A stretch of 64,000 bases of DNA from Bacteroidaceae bacterium. Its GTDB lineage: Bacteria > Bacteroidota > Bacteroidia > Bacteroidales > Bacteroidaceae. The stretch covers positions 1 through 64,000 of the forward strand of contig JAGBBX010000033.1 of the NCBI GenBank assembly GCA_017938245.1. The letters are read 5' to 3'. Below the pieces are notes generated by a model. The model did no database searches. It worked only from the letters and a program-made list of their open reading frames with translations, and was not told the origin of the DNA. The first letter of the stretch is position 1, and each line of letters starts with the position of its first letter. The position numbers were made by a program, and so were the translations under genes. Shown piece by piece: positions 1 to 9,492 of the stretch.

Positions 1-60
1 CTTTTTCAGTCTCTCATTTAGGCTTGTTTGCTAAATTCAGCCTTTCATTGTTATTTTTCT

Positions 61-88
61 CCTACTTTTCGTGCCGACGAAAAGTAGG
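61..88. repeat. 12-bp perfect inverted repeat (hairpin) near window start
   Basis: The arms CCTACTTTTCGT and ACGAAAAGTAGG are perfect complements around a 4-nt loop (GCCG). Positions 1-263 hold no convincing gene. The downstream stretch (about 89-190) resembles non-coding repeat DNA that I associate with Bacteroidetes intergenic regions, but only one copy lies in this window, so dispersal cannot be shown here. It may act as a terminator for a gene to the left. Confidence 0.55.
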
Positions 89-263
89 CAAAAGGCTCTG
101 CGCACGAAAATCTTAACGTAAAATGCTCACGATGTTTTTTTGGTGCTGCGAGGATGTTTGAGCGAAGCGAGTTCCGCAATATTAGCTCCGTTAATAGCAC
201 TTCTTGGGATTATTCTATTTTTATCGGACAGTAATATATTATATTTATTTTCCTGAGTCACTA

Positions 264-1238
264 CTACAGCTTGCTCTCTGCCAAGCGTTTACGTTCTGCC
301 AGTTTCTCTTGTCGCTCAATCCAGCCTTGGCGAGTACGTTTCCAACGGTTATGCGTCCACAGCCACATAGAGGGCTGCTCCTTTATGCCATCCTCAAGAA
401 GTTTGTAATACATATTTGTCAGCTCGTTATCTGGTAGCGAGGCTGCATTATCGGCCATAAACTCAAAATGTGCATTATACTTTCCACGCTTCACTCGGCG
501 CACGTGCAGATAGAACACTGCGCTGTTTGTACGCTTGGCAATCTTTTCGGTACCTGTAAAGACTGGAGTATCCTGATTCAGGAAATCGACCCAGTGATGT
601 ATCTCGTTCCACGTTGGCACCTGGTCGGCAATAAAACCTATAATAAACTGCTGCTTCTGCTTTGCAATATCGACGATGCGGCGCAGCGTCGACTTCATTG
701 CAATATTCTCGGAACCATATTGGTTGCGCAGTTTCTTAAAGAAATCATCGAACTGCACATTCTCGAGCGGGTGATAAATCTGTCCAACAACTACATTCTC
801 GTGATTAAACCACAATGGGATAGATGTTACATATTCCCAATTAAAGGAGTGAGCCATATAAACCACTACCGACTTTCCATCACCGAGATACTCATTAACT
901 TTTTCGAGTCCTGTAAACTCAATTCTTCGACGCACCTCCTCTTGGCTCATTCCATAGAGTTTCATCGTCTCTACAAAATAGTCGCACAACGAGTGGTAGA
1001 ACTCCTTCTCCATTTTTTTAATCTCGGCAGCGCTCTTCTCGGGGAAAGAGTTTGTCATATTCTTACGTACCACCTTACGACGGTAACGCACAAGATAATA
1101 AATAGGATAGAAAAGCAAATCCGAGATAAAATATAGCACCTTTAAGGGTAGAAGAGACATCAAGAACCATATACCCTTTACTATGTAGAAACCTACAGCA
1201 GCCATCTTACGTGTTTTAATTTGTTGAACATTCACCAC
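264..1238 (-). CDS. Lipid A biosynthesis type (LpxL/HtrB) lauroyl/myristoyl acyltransferase
   Basis: This is a membrane-associated acyltransferase of the LpxL/HtrB family, expected to add a secondary acyl chain to a lipid A precursor at the inner membrane. A hydrophobic N-terminal segment (about residues 14-50) is followed by the family H-x4-E/D motif as H130-SFNW-E135. The length of 324 residues is normal for the family. The start is uncertain: the first ATG lies only 4 bases from the tRNA gene upstream, and Met12 (position 1205) is an alternative. The acyl donor and position cannot be read from sequence. It is a single gene downstream of tRNA-Arg. Confidence 0.85.
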   Translation of the reverse strand: MVNVQQIKTRKMAAVGFYIVKGIWFLMSLLPLKVLYFISDLLFYPIYYLVRYRRKVVRKNMTNSFPEKSAAEIKKMEKEFYHSLCDYFVETMKLYGMSQEEVRRRIEFTGLEKVNEYLGDGKSVVVYMAHSFNWEYVTSIPLWFNHENVVVGQIYHPLENVQFDDFFKKLRNQYGSENIAMKSTLRRIVDIAKQKQQFIIGFIADQVPTWNEIHHWVDFLNQDTPVFTGTEKIAKRTNSAVFYLHVRRVKRGKYNAHFEFMADNAASLPDNELTNMYYKLLEDGIKEQPSMWLWTHNRWKRTRQGWIERQEKLAERKRLAESKL

Positions 1239-1242
1239 AGAG

Positions 1243-1316
1243 TGACTCCGCTGGGATTCAAACCCAGGACCTTCGGAACCGGAATCCGATGCTCTATTCA
1301 GCTAAGCTACGGAGCC
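1243..1316 (-). tRNA. tRNA-Arg (anticodon CCG)
   Basis: A cloverleaf folds on the minus strand: 7-bp acceptor stem (one G-U pair), 4-bp D stem, 5-bp anticodon stem TCGGA/TCCGA with loop TTCCGGT giving anticodon CCG, a 5-nt variable region and a T stem CTGGG/CCCAG with loop TTTGAAT. The discriminator base is A and the 3' CCA is not encoded. It would read CGG arginine codons. Confidence 0.95.
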
Positions 1317-1439
1317 ATTTCGCAGTGAGATAAAAGATACAAACAGCTATTATCGACGCAAATATACAATTTTTTTCGTCAAAAGCCCTGTTATTCTATC
1401 ACTTTATATCTATCTCACAGAATTACAGCCGACGAATAA

Positions 1440-2198
1440 CTATTTCTTTTCATCCTCGTCACGATACCTTTTTTCCAATATCTTGGCAACTATTATCGCC
1501 TGATAAATTCCTGCCATACAAGACTTTATAAAGCCTCGTCCACCTGACATAAAATAGCCTTCAAGAAAATAGACACGGAAGAAACGCCACAAAGGACGAT
1601 AGAACATAGCACCGACGCCATAGTTCTTTTTTGCCTTGCGCACCATCTCGTTGTCGGTATAGTCGTTCATCTTGCCCACATACTGCTGCACTGTCATATC
1701 GGACAAGTGATACATACACAGTTTTGCCGGAGCACGCTCTACGGTGCCGTTAATCTTTGGGATTGCGTGTATCGTCGATGGCCAATCGGTATTATCGCGC
1801 GAGACGAAACGAAGCAAGAAATTATGATCCCAATTTTTCATAAAACGCCCCATATACATATTCACACGCGATATAAAAAGTCCCTTAGGGCAATCGGGGT
1901 GTTTAATCCTCTCGTAAAGATATTCTCTCAGTTCGGGGGTGACAATTTCGTCGGCATCCACCACTAAAACCCATTCGTGTGTAGCCGATTCGATAGCAAA
2001 ATTACGCGCCGGCTCTACAATGTTACATTTTTCGTAAAAAGTAACAATTTTACAACCATACCTCTTTGCAATAGCTAAAGTATCGTCGGTACTTTGCATA
2101 TCACATATTACAATCTCATCAAAATCCTTGACTGCCTCTAACACCTCGACCAGATGCTCTTGAGCATTATAAGTATTTATAACAACCGAAATAGGCAT
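1440..2198 (-). CDS. Family 2 glycosyltransferase
   Basis: This is a cytoplasmic GT-A glycosyltransferase of family 2. The N-terminus has the nucleotide-binding pattern (ISVVINTYNAQ, residues 3-13), then CDMQSTDDT, and the metal-binding DxD as VVDADE near residue 80. At 252 residues it matches the LPS-core type (WaaE/KdtX-like) enzymes common in Bacteroidetes. A weakly hydrophobic C-terminal part may touch the membrane. Sugar donor and acceptor cannot be deduced. The nearby acyltransferase and lptD agree with a role in lipopolysaccharide, but they are not co-transcribed with it. Confidence 0.85.
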   Translation of the reverse strand: MPISVVINTYNAQEHLVEVLEAVKDFDEIVICDMQSTDDTLAIAKRYGCKIVTFYEKCNIVEPARNFAIESATHEWVLVVDADEIVTPELREYLYERIKHPDCPKGLFISRVNMYMGRFMKNWDHNFLLRFVSRDNTDWPSTIHAIPKINGTVERAPAKLCMYHLSDMTVQQYVGKMNDYTDNEMVRKAKKNYGVGAMFYRPLWRFFRVYFLEGYFMSGGRGFIKSCMAGIYQAIIVAKILEKRYRDEDEKK

Positions 2199-2410
2199 AA
2201 CGTCTCTTAATTTAAATTATAATAAACTGTACAAAGGTAGTGATATTTCATTGAAAACAGAAATAGGATAGAGACGAAATATGTCACAAAATATTATGCT
2301 TTTCTCTTGCAACTATCTTCAAATTGCATTATCTTCGCAAGCAAAACAATGAATACACCAAATTTTAGAAAGCATTTTAACATAAATAACGACAAATTGT
2401 CAGCGAAACA

Positions 2411-3448
2411 ATGAAATTATACACACTCCCGGTTCCTTACCATCCGCTGCTCGACCTAAAGCAAACCGAGCTTGCCATAAAGCAAATTAAGGAGATATTT
2501 CAATTAAACCTCTCATCGACACTGCGACTGCGCCGTGTTACGGCACCGCTTTTCGTTTTACAGGGCACAGGCCTTAACGACGACCTCACAGGACACGAGA
2601 ACGCCGTCAGTTTTCCCATACAGGATATGAATGGGGCTGTTGCCGAGGTTGTGCACTCACTTGCCAAATGGAAACGCGTCACCCTTGCCGATTATGACAT
2701 TCAGGAAGGACGAGGAATATACACCGATATGAATGCTATACGTGCCCACGAGGAGTTGGACAACCTTCACTCGCTGTATGTCGACCAATGGGACTGGGAG
2801 CGCACAATAGGCGAAGAGGAGCGTACAATAAAATTCCTTCGCGGAATAGTAACACGCATATATTCGGCGATACGACGTACCGAGTTCACCATAAGCGAGC
2901 ACTACCCCCAATTGGAACCTACACTCCCAAAAGAGATTTTCTTTATACACTCCGAAGAGTTGCGTCGGAAATACCCCACCCTAACCGCCAAAGAGCGCGA
3001 AGAGGAGATAACACGCGAGCATAAAGCTGTATTCATAATTGGAATAGGAGGAGAATTGGGCGATGGAGAACCGCACGACAACCGCGCCCCCGACTACGAC
3101 GACTACAGCACCCTCAATGAAGAGGGTTACAACGGCCTCAACGGCGACCTGCTCGTATGGTCCGACATATTGGGAAAATCGGTCGAACTCTCATCAATGG
3201 GAATACGAGTCGACAAAAAAGCATTGCTGCGCCAGTTGGAGCTATCAGGAAAAGAGGAGCGCAAGGAATTATATTTTCACCGTCGCCTGCTTAACGACAC
3301 ACTGCCATTGAGCATCGGCGGAGGTATCGGACAGTCACGTCTGTGTATGCTGCTATTGAAAAAGGCACACATTGGCGAGATTCAAGCAAGTATTTGGCCC
3401 GACGAAATGCGTGAAGAGTGCCGAAAAATGAATATACACCTTATATAA
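2411..3448 (+). CDS. asnA: Aspartate-ammonia ligase
   Basis: This is the ammonia-dependent asparagine synthetase AsnA, which makes asparagine from aspartate, ammonia and ATP. It is a class II aminoacyl-tRNA-synthetase-like fold. Characteristic segments include LQGTGLNDDLTGHENAVSF, VHSLAKWKR, YVDQWDWER and the C-terminal SIGGGIGQSRLCMLLL motif. Length 345 residues, slightly longer than the E. coli enzyme. The stop codon overlaps the start of ung by one base (TAATG), so the two are very likely translated from one transcript. Confidence 0.97.
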   Translation: MKLYTLPVPYHPLLDLKQTELAIKQIKEIFQLNLSSTLRLRRVTAPLFVLQGTGLNDDLTGHENAVSFPIQDMNGAVAEVVHSLAKWKRVTLADYDIQEGRGIYTDMNAIRAHEELDNLHSLYVDQWDWERTIGEEERTIKFLRGIVTRIYSAIRRTEFTISEHYPQLEPTLPKEIFFIHSEELRRKYPTLTAKEREEEITREHKAVFIIGIGGELGDGEPHDNRAPDYDDYSTLNEEGYNGLNGDLLVWSDILGKSVELSSMGIRVDKKALLRQLELSGKEERKELYFHRRLLNDTLPLSIGGGIGQSRLCMLLLKKAHIGEIQASIWPDEMREECRKMNIHLI

Positions 3449-4113
3449 TGGACGTAAGAATAGAGAACAGTTGGAAAGAGCAACTTAGAGAGGAGTTCGA
3501 TAAGCCCTATTTCGAAACACTTACTGATTTTGTGCGCAGCGAATATAGTGGCCCCACTCCTATATATCCTCCTGCCCGACTCATTTTTAACGCATTCGAC
3601 CACTGCCCCTTTAACGATGTAAAAGTAGTTATCATCGGACAAGATCCCTATCACGGTGTTGGCCAAGCCAACGGGTTGTGTTTCTCGGTGAACAAAGGTA
3701 TTCCCTTTCCACCATCGTTATTGAATATATTCAAGGAGATAGCAGCTGACACAGGACGTCCAATCCCGACCGATGGCGACCTCACACGTTGGAGCGACCA
3801 AGGCATACTGCTACTTAACGCAACACTAACAGTACGTGCAGCAAGCGCCGGTTCACACCAAAATAAAGGATGGGAGCAGTTTACCGATGCGGTCATACGC
3901 ATCCTTGCCGACAAGAGAGAGAATCTTGTCTTTATTCTTTGGGGAAGCTATGCACAAAAGAAGGGTGCATTCATCAATCGAAACCGCCATCTGGTGCTCA
4001 CATCGCCCCACCCCTCGCCTCTCTCGGCCTATCACGGATTCTTCGGCAACCATCATTTCACACTCACAAACGACTATCTTATCAAACACGGAAAGACCCC
4101 TATTGAGTGGTAA
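3448..4113 (+). CDS. ung: Uracil-DNA glycosylase
   Basis: This is a family 1 uracil-DNA glycosylase, which removes uracil from DNA in base excision repair. The water-activating motif GQDPYHG and the DNA-intercalation motif HPSPLSA are intact. The start at 3448 is chosen because it overlaps the asnA stop (TAATG) and gives the usual length of 221 residues; an upstream in-frame ATG at 3418 lies inside asnA and adds ten unlikely residues. It is followed by a strong bidirectional terminator. Confidence 0.97.
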   Translation: MDVRIENSWKEQLREEFDKPYFETLTDFVRSEYSGPTPIYPPARLIFNAFDHCPFNDVKVVIIGQDPYHGVGQANGLCFSVNKGIPFPPSLLNIFKEIAADTGRPIPTDGDLTRWSDQGILLLNATLTVRAASAGSHQNKGWEQFTDAVIRILADKRENLVFILWGSYAQKKGAFINRNRHLVLTSPHPSPLSAYHGFFGNHHFTLTNDYLIKHGKTPIEW

Positions 4114-4130
4114 GACTTATATAATCATAC

Positions 4131-4165
4131 AAAAAAAAGACAGCCTTTGAAGCTGTCTTTCTTTT
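4131..4165. terminator. Bidirectional terminator between ung and lptD
   Basis: The stem AAAGACAGC/GCTGTCTTT has a 7-nt loop, an A-run on the left and a T-rich run on the right. It serves the two convergent genes. Confidence 0.85.
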
Positions 4166-4177
4166 GTATACCCAACA

Positions 4178-6922
4178 TCAATACCACCACTGCACATTGC
4201 TGCTGCCGCTGCTACGTTTATCAATCTTCAGAGCATCGGCAAGCATCTGCGATGTTGCACGGAAACTGAAGTTAAACGACGTATACGGAGCGAGGACTAT
4301 TCCGCACGACATTTCGAAACAGTGCAGGTCGCGCGAGATATTCATCGTTGTGGTTGTCAGTTTTTTAAACTCGAAATTATATCCCGAGGTAAAATTTATT
4401 TTCCAATTATCCGAGATACTCACATTACCCGAGAAGTTCATATTCTGAGTAAACTTATAAGGATATCTCATAGACTTCAGTCGAATCTGCGCCGATGTGT
4501 TCTCGGCCATTATTATACCATACGATACCGTAAAGTTCCACGGCAGTTTAAATGGCATATATCCATCCTCATCCACCTCGGCACTTTTTTTCTCACTGCT
4601 TCGAGCAGTCATAGAGACTCCTTTGGACTTATTCTTATTTTTTTCGGTACTATCCTCATCATCTGTATCATCCTCCTTCTTTGGAGCATCATCCTTTACA
4701 AAAAGTTTCTTAATCTTCGCAAAAGTCTGGTTATTAAATGTATAAGATAGATTCTGACTCATTCCCTGGAAGCGTCCGAAACGGCCGTATGACCACTCGG
4801 TTTTATCACCTACCACCACCTGACCTCGGTCGTTAAACTCGTAAGCATAAGTAGCCCAAGTGGCATTAAGACTGAATGTATAGCTCTTTGATAGTTTCAA
4901 TCGCAGACGGGTGCTGAGGTTACTCCAAGGCCTTGTCTTTGCTGCCATATTGTATGAAATATTTGCACCAAGTTCGTCGATAAGACTGATTTTCTTCAAT
5001 GAGTCGTTCTTTGTTCGCCATTTCATCTCGACATTATTGCCAATATCGAATGTCACACTACCTGTTTTACCTCTTCCCGGAATTCCATAGAGAGAGCCCT
5101 CATAGGGCGAGTACTGCACCTGGCGAACCTCTCCATCCTCATCGGTATAGACATAAGTATCGTAGTATCCATAATGCTCGGTACCAAAATCGGGAGCATA
5201 GTTAAACGAGATTGATGGTTTAAAGACGTGACGCACCGTGTGTATGCGACTGTTCTTCAGGAACCCGGCAGGCTGATAGAATCCGTAAAGTGTTGTATTC
5301 AGCGAGAGCGATAGGTTATAGTTGTAGACACGATTGAATCCGTACACCGTATCACGTACTTCTTTTCCTGTACGCTCGTCCCAATCGCGGTTCACTTTCT
5401 TGAAATACCAGCGCTCGTTGTAACTGAAACTGGGCGTTACATTTATATAATCGAATAGTTGGAATGTAGCACTGATGGGAATACGATGGCTGAAACCGTT
5501 GCGCCAATCCTTTACAAGATTCGATTTAAATATCTTATCTTCCTTTGTTGTGATGCTGTTGCTCATCTGGCCTGTATACGAGAGTGAGATTTTCTCATAC
5601 CAACGTTCGTCTCCTGCACGCTTTTTACGTTTGAAGGGATATTTCTTCGACAAAGAGACACTTAGGTTGGGCAACGTTAGCGAAACAATAGAATCCTGTA
5701 TGCTCTGCGAGATATTTGTTGTGGCCGATATTGTAAGGCCAATATTGGGGAACGTCTTTGAATAGCTGACACTCGAGGTACGTACGCTCTGTGAATTCAG
5801 CATAGGATCATAAAGACTGTTCAGATTGGAACGTTCATAGCTTGCTGTTGCAAAATTCACGCTTGCCGAGAAGTTACTGTTAGGTACAGCCTTTGCATCC
5901 TGACGGTGACTCCACTGTATGCGAAAGTTCTTACCCACCGAATAGTCGGGCAGATTACGCTCACCCTGTTTTGTAACCAGATAGCTAAAATCGAAACTAC
6001 CCGAGTATTTATATCGTTGAGCATAACGCGAAGCAGCAGCTACACCCCACGAACCTTTTGTAAATATCTCTCCCGTAAGACGCAAATCCATCCTGTCACT
6101 AATGGCAAAATAGTATCCACCGTCACGCAGATAGAAACCACGCTCTGTCTCGTCACCATAAGAGGGCATAATGAATCCCGACGAATAATCGCTTGTAAAT
6201 GGGAAATATCCAAATGGGATGGCAAGCGGCAGCGGTACATCCTCGACAACAAGATAGGTAGGGCCAAATACAATATCCTTCTTGGGGCGTGTCTTGGCAC
6301 GTGTCATCGCTAAGTAGAAATGTGGATGCTCGGCGTCGCAAGTGGTATATTTTCCCCCTTGTATATAAAAGACATTATTGCTGTCTTTTTTGGCATCGTT
6401 ACCAGTCATAAATCCATCGCCCTGCTGTGTGTAAACATTATTAATTTTACCTCGCTTGCTCTTGAAATTATAGCTGATACGATTTGTTTCGTATGGAGTA
6501 CCCGCGTCTGTAAAGACCGGTTGTCCCACAATAGTACCTGTACTGTCGGGACGACCAAGCGCGTGTACCACACTGCTGTCGATGTCCATTGAAATAACAT
6601 CGGCTTTTAGCTCTATCTTTTCATAGTTTACCTGACCGGCACCGTAAAGATAGGCGCTACCCCCACGTGTCCACACGAGTGAATCATTGGCGGTATACCT
6701 TACAGGTGCATCCAAAGCATCTTTTTGTTCTTTTTTGGTAGAATCGGTTACTGTTGTATCCACAGAGACCTCAATAGAGAGAGTATCAATGAAAAAAGCG
6801 TCCTTTGCAAACAGATTATGCAAGGAGACACCCTTTGCCGACAGAGGTACAGAACATACCACCATCAATACAACAAATACCGAATATAATAATCGACTAA
6901 TTCTATTCAACTCCATTGACAA
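4178..6922 (-). CDS. lptD: LptD-like outer-membrane LPS assembly protein
   Basis: This is a large outer-membrane beta-barrel of 914 residues that inserts lipopolysaccharide into the outer leaflet. It has an N-terminal signal region, an OstA/LptA-like beta-jellyroll domain (about residues 75-200), then a long barrel made of alternating aromatic strands. It ends in NVQWWY, an aromatic C-terminal residue typical of BamA-inserted barrels. The segment KTRPKKDIVFGPTYL with VPLPLAIPFGYFPF is typical of the Bacteroidetes LptD family. A low-complexity, highly charged insert (roughly residues 755-805, rich in D, E and K) lies before the last strands. It has its own promoter-leader (see 7021-7104). Confidence 0.88.
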   Translation of the reverse strand: MSMELNRISRLLYSVFVVLMVVCSVPLSAKGVSLHNLFAKDAFFIDTLSIEVSVDTTVTDSTKKEQKDALDAPVRYTANDSLVWTRGGSAYLYGAGQVNYEKIELKADVISMDIDSSVVHALGRPDSTGTIVGQPVFTDAGTPYETNRISYNFKSKRGKINNVYTQQGDGFMTGNDAKKDSNNVFYIQGGKYTTCDAEHPHFYLAMTRAKTRPKKDIVFGPTYLVVEDVPLPLAIPFGYFPFTSDYSSGFIMPSYGDETERGFYLRDGGYYFAISDRMDLRLTGEIFTKGSWGVAAASRYAQRYKYSGSFDFSYLVTKQGERNLPDYSVGKNFRIQWSHRQDAKAVPNSNFSASVNFATASYERSNLNSLYDPMLNSQSVRTSSVSYSKTFPNIGLTISATTNISQSIQDSIVSLTLPNLSVSLSKKYPFKRKKRAGDERWYEKISLSYTGQMSNSITTKEDKIFKSNLVKDWRNGFSHRIPISATFQLFDYINVTPSFSYNERWYFKKVNRDWDERTGKEVRDTVYGFNRVYNYNLSLSLNTTLYGFYQPAGFLKNSRIHTVRHVFKPSISFNYAPDFGTEHYGYYDTYVYTDEDGEVRQVQYSPYEGSLYGIPGRGKTGSVTFDIGNNVEMKWRTKNDSLKKISLIDELGANISYNMAAKTRPWSNLSTRLRLKLSKSYTFSLNATWATYAYEFNDRGQVVVGDKTEWSYGRFGRFQGMSQNLSYTFNNQTFAKIKKLFVKDDAPKKEDDTDDEDSTEKNKNKSKGVSMTARSSEKKSAEVDEDGYMPFKLPWNFTVSYGIIMAENTSAQIRLKSMRYPYKFTQNMNFSGNVSISDNWKINFTSGYNFEFKKLTTTTMNISRDLHCFEMSCGIVLAPYTSFNFSFRATSQMLADALKIDKRSSGSSNVQWWY

Positions 6923-7020
6923 TAAATGTCCTTTTATCCTTATCGCAAAAGCAGCACAAGCTACTTTCGTTCAAAGTCACTTCGATTTTTCGCAACTTGC
7001 GCAATTTAGTGCAAAAATAC

Positions 7021-7104
7021 AAACAAGCGAGCGAAAAAAAATAAAGCTTGCTTTGATTTTTTCACAGCGAGCGCCGTATATCTTCGCTGCATACCGCAAA
7101 GGTA
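7021..7104 (-). promoter_or_regulatory. lptD promoter -7 box and leader, homologous to the mce leader
   Basis: On the minus strand the Bacteroidetes -7 box TACCTTTG lies at 7104-7097, followed by a leader of about 80 nt. The leader aligns closely with 48110-48185 ahead of the methylmalonyl-CoA epimerase gene. Shared blocks include CTTTGCGGTA, GCGAA-ATATA, CTCGCTGTGAAA and CGCTCG. No clear -33 TTTG is seen. The rest of 6923-7212 shows no gene. Confidence 0.6.
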
Positions 7105-7212
7105 CTAAATAAAAAGCAGTTTACGTCTATTTTAGCATAAAAAAAGATTATGCTAATAGAAACATTAATAGTTTTTCACTTAATATAAGGTTTTCATAGC
7201 GGATAAAACAGA

Positions 7213-7752
7213 CTATCCGAATAATTTTTGCCACTCCCCGACCTTCTCGACCGAAGCCTGCGAGATTTTTGCCATACTCGCTTTAACCTGTTCAAAAGAG
7301 CGAGCCTCGTACAGATGTTTCGTTTTTGAATAGAACTTATCGGCAAAGCATATCACCTGCTCTTCGAGCGATTGCGGAGTCATATCAACCTGCGGCAGTG
7401 GCCAGCCTTTCTCGGCTATAAGTTCTTTCGTCAGCCCGGTGCCGGTGTGCCTCTCACACACAAGAGCGTGACGCGGGAAGCCCTCTTTTCGCAACAGTTC
7501 GGCACCAAGAAAACCGTGACATATATAAGGAGCCGAACCGTGACAATGTATTCCGGGAGCATCGGTAAGAAATATCCCTAAATCGTGAAGCATTGCGGCC
7601 TCCTCTATAAACTTGTTATCCATACAAAGTTCGGGATGGCGACGAGAAAAATCGAGAGCAAGCTCGGCCACACGACCTGCGTGAATCATATAAATATTAC
7701 GCAACTCATCGTCACTCGGGTAGTACTTATCAACTATCTGAAGAAAGTTCAT
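7213..7752 (-). CDS. HD-domain phosphohydrolase family protein
   Basis: This is a small HD-superfamily protein of 179 residues with the metal-binding histidine/aspartate pattern: an N-terminal His in MIHAGRVAELAL, the HD pair in MLHDLG, and later histidines in HCHGSAPYICHGFLGAELL and CERHTG. Such proteins are metal-dependent phosphohydrolases; the substrate is unknown. I chose the start at 7752 (MNFLQIVDKYY) because the 18 extra residues upstream are not family-like. Nearest neighbours are divergent (7948 onward) and lptD. Confidence 0.75.
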   Translation of the reverse strand: MNFLQIVDKYYPSDDELRNIYMIHAGRVAELALDFSRRHPELCMDNKFIEEAAMLHDLGIFLTDAPGIHCHGSAPYICHGFLGAELLRKEGFPRHALVCERHTGTGLTKELIAEKGWPLPQVDMTPQSLEEQVICFADKFYSKTKHLYEARSFEQVKASMAKISQASVEKVGEWQKLFG

Positions 7753-7884
7753 ATTGTCTGTTTTTTGATGTAGTACAAAAATAGTGCAAACGTCCCACTT
7801 TCCCACATTTATAGCACAAAATTAACACTGACAAGTTAAATTTTATCAATAATAACAACTTTTATTTAATGAAGCGCTGTTTTC

Positions 7885-7915
7885 TTTGGCAGTTATGTTT
7901 TTTTTAGTACATTTG
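7885..7915 (+). promoter_or_regulatory. Bacteroidetes-type promoter for the VTC operon
   Basis: TTTG (7885-7888) is separated by exactly 19 nt from TACATTTG (7908-7915), the consensus -33/-7 arrangement of the Bacteroidetes primary sigma factor. The ATG follows 33 nt downstream. Confidence 0.75.
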
Positions 7916-7947
7916 CGACAAGTGCGAATATCGATGATATTGCAATA

Positions 7948-8715
7948 ATGGACAACAACAAAATATTGGAATTAATAGAAAAACTTCCGCCAATATCTCT
8001 CGAGGAGATGTCGGGTATAAAGCTTATGAATCGCACAGACACTAAATTTGTTGCGACCGAAGCGCAGTTGTATTCATTTTTGGCAGCGGTAAACGGACAG
8101 TACTATGTTCAACAGATAAATGGCAGACGAATATCATCGTATCATACGATATATTTCGACACTGCCGATTTTCTTATGTACACGATGCATCACAAAGGTA
8201 GAGCACGACGCGAAAAGATAAGAGTACGTACCTATCTCGATAGTTATGACACCTTCCTCGAGGTTAAAAACAAGAACAATCACGGACGTACAAAAAAGAA
8301 GCGTATAGAGGTTAACTGCGCCTATTCACTTAACGAGGAGCGAGAGAGCGTTATACCTTTCCTTGCCAAGCACGCCTGGTACACTCTTGAAGAGATTGCG
8401 CCCGTCACCGAGAATCGTTTCAGCCGCATCACCTTGGTTAATTTTGGCAAGACCGAGCGATTGACCATCGACTTCGGATTATATTTCCACAATCTAAACA
8501 GCAACGAAGAGAACGGACTAAATCACGTTGTAATCATTGAATTAAAGCGTGACGGTAATGTATTCTCGCCTGCGCTTTCCGTTATACGCGACCTACGCAT
8601 TAAGCGTTCGGGGTTCAGCAAATATTGCATTGGCAGCATACTCACAAACAAAGATTTAAAATACAATAATTTCAAAGACAGATTAAGATATATACAACGA
8701 CTCGAAAACAGATAA
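7948..8715 (+). CDS. VTC-domain protein (polyphosphate polymerase type)
   Basis: This is a VTC-domain protein of the triphosphate-tunnel fold, the family of the yeast vacuolar polyphosphate polymerase Vtc4. Tunnel-type basic and acidic residues are visible: MNRTDTKFV, HTIYFDTADF, RRREKIRVRTYLDS, LEVKNKNNHGRTKKKR and a late VIIELKRDG. Length 255 residues. It is first in a run with a DUF4956 membrane protein, a frequent bacterial partner. Polyphosphate synthesis is the family-based guess; no activity is proven for this branch. Confidence 0.8.
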   Translation: MDNNKILELIEKLPPISLEEMSGIKLMNRTDTKFVATEAQLYSFLAAVNGQYYVQQINGRRISSYHTIYFDTADFLMYTMHHKGRARREKIRVRTYLDSYDTFLEVKNKNNHGRTKKKRIEVNCAYSLNEERESVIPFLAKHAWYTLEEIAPVTENRFSRITLVNFGKTERLTIDFGLYFHNLNSNEENGLNHVVIIELKRDGNVFSPALSVIRDLRIKRSGFSKYCIGSILTNKDLKYNNFKDRLRYIQRLENR

Positions 8716-8727
8716 CCTTTCACAAAT

Positions 8728-9492
8728 ATGGAACTACTAACTACACTTTCAGTAATTGACATTCCTTTCCTAAACGCTATTTGGGATTTTGGCAACGACA
8801 TTCTTGCAGGCACAAACGATGCCACCGAACCTGTTAAAGGTGCAATTTTCAATCTGCAAGGAATTATAAACCTGCTTGTTGGTTTTTTCCTTAACCTACT
8901 TTTTGTAGGTATCGTAGTACGTTTCTTCTACTACCCGAAATGCAAGCGCAGTGAATTTTTCTTCACATTCATACTCATTGCTATAAGTATCTTCTTACTT
9001 ATCTACCTATTGGGTGGTGTAAAGCTTAAGACCGGCTTTGCCCTCGGACTGTTTGCAATCTTCAGTATCATACGTTACCGTACCGAGCAGGTAGCCATTC
9101 GCGAAATGACCTACTTGTTCATCATCATCGCAATGAGTGCAATAAACGGCCTTGTTATGGAGGAGTTAAGCTACTCCGAGATGGTAGCAGCCAACCTTCT
9201 GTTCATTGCATCTATTTGGGCCTGCGAGAGCCATCTTTTCATCAAACACTTATCTTATAAAGTCATCAAGTACGATAACATAAACCTTATCACTCCCGAG
9301 AAAGAGCCCGAACTTATCGAAGACCTCAAAAAACGCACAGGATTGAACATTGTAAAAGTAGAGGTTGGCGGAATTGATTTTCTAAAAGATGCAGCTATTA
9401 TAAAAATGTATTATCGTCCCACCGACGATTCAGTTAACACAGTAGACACAATAATTAAAGCTCCAAGTGATGAATTCAAAATTAAAAACTAA
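8728..9492 (+). CDS. DUF4956 membrane protein
   Basis: This is an integral membrane protein of 254 residues with about four hydrophobic helices between residues 45 and 175. The motif GFALGLFAIFSIIRYRTEQVAIREMTYLF is the DUF4956 signature. The C-terminal third is soluble. It starts 12 nt after the VTC gene and overlaps the next gene by about 26 nt, so the three are coupled. DUF4956 proteins are commonly found beside VTC-domain genes and may form a membrane complex; their biochemical role is unknown. Confidence 0.8.
   Translation: MELLTTLSVIDIPFLNAIWDFGNDILAGTNDATEPVKGAIFNLQGIINLLVGFFLNLLFVGIVVRFFYYPKCKRSEFFFTFILIAISIFLLIYLLGGVKLKTGFALGLFAIFSIIRYRTEQVAIREMTYLFIIIAMSAINGLVMEELSYSEMVAANLLFIASIWACESHLFIKHLSYKVIKYDNINLITPEKEPELIEDLKKRTGLNIVKVEVGGIDFLKDAAIIKMYYRPTDDSVNTVDTIIKAPSDEFKIKN

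Noticed and set aside
468-1136. Open frame antisense to the LpxL-type acyltransferase
   Set aside because: The minus-strand acyltransferase has the catalytic motif and fits the family; the opposite frame shows no domain and a Cys/His-rich random look.
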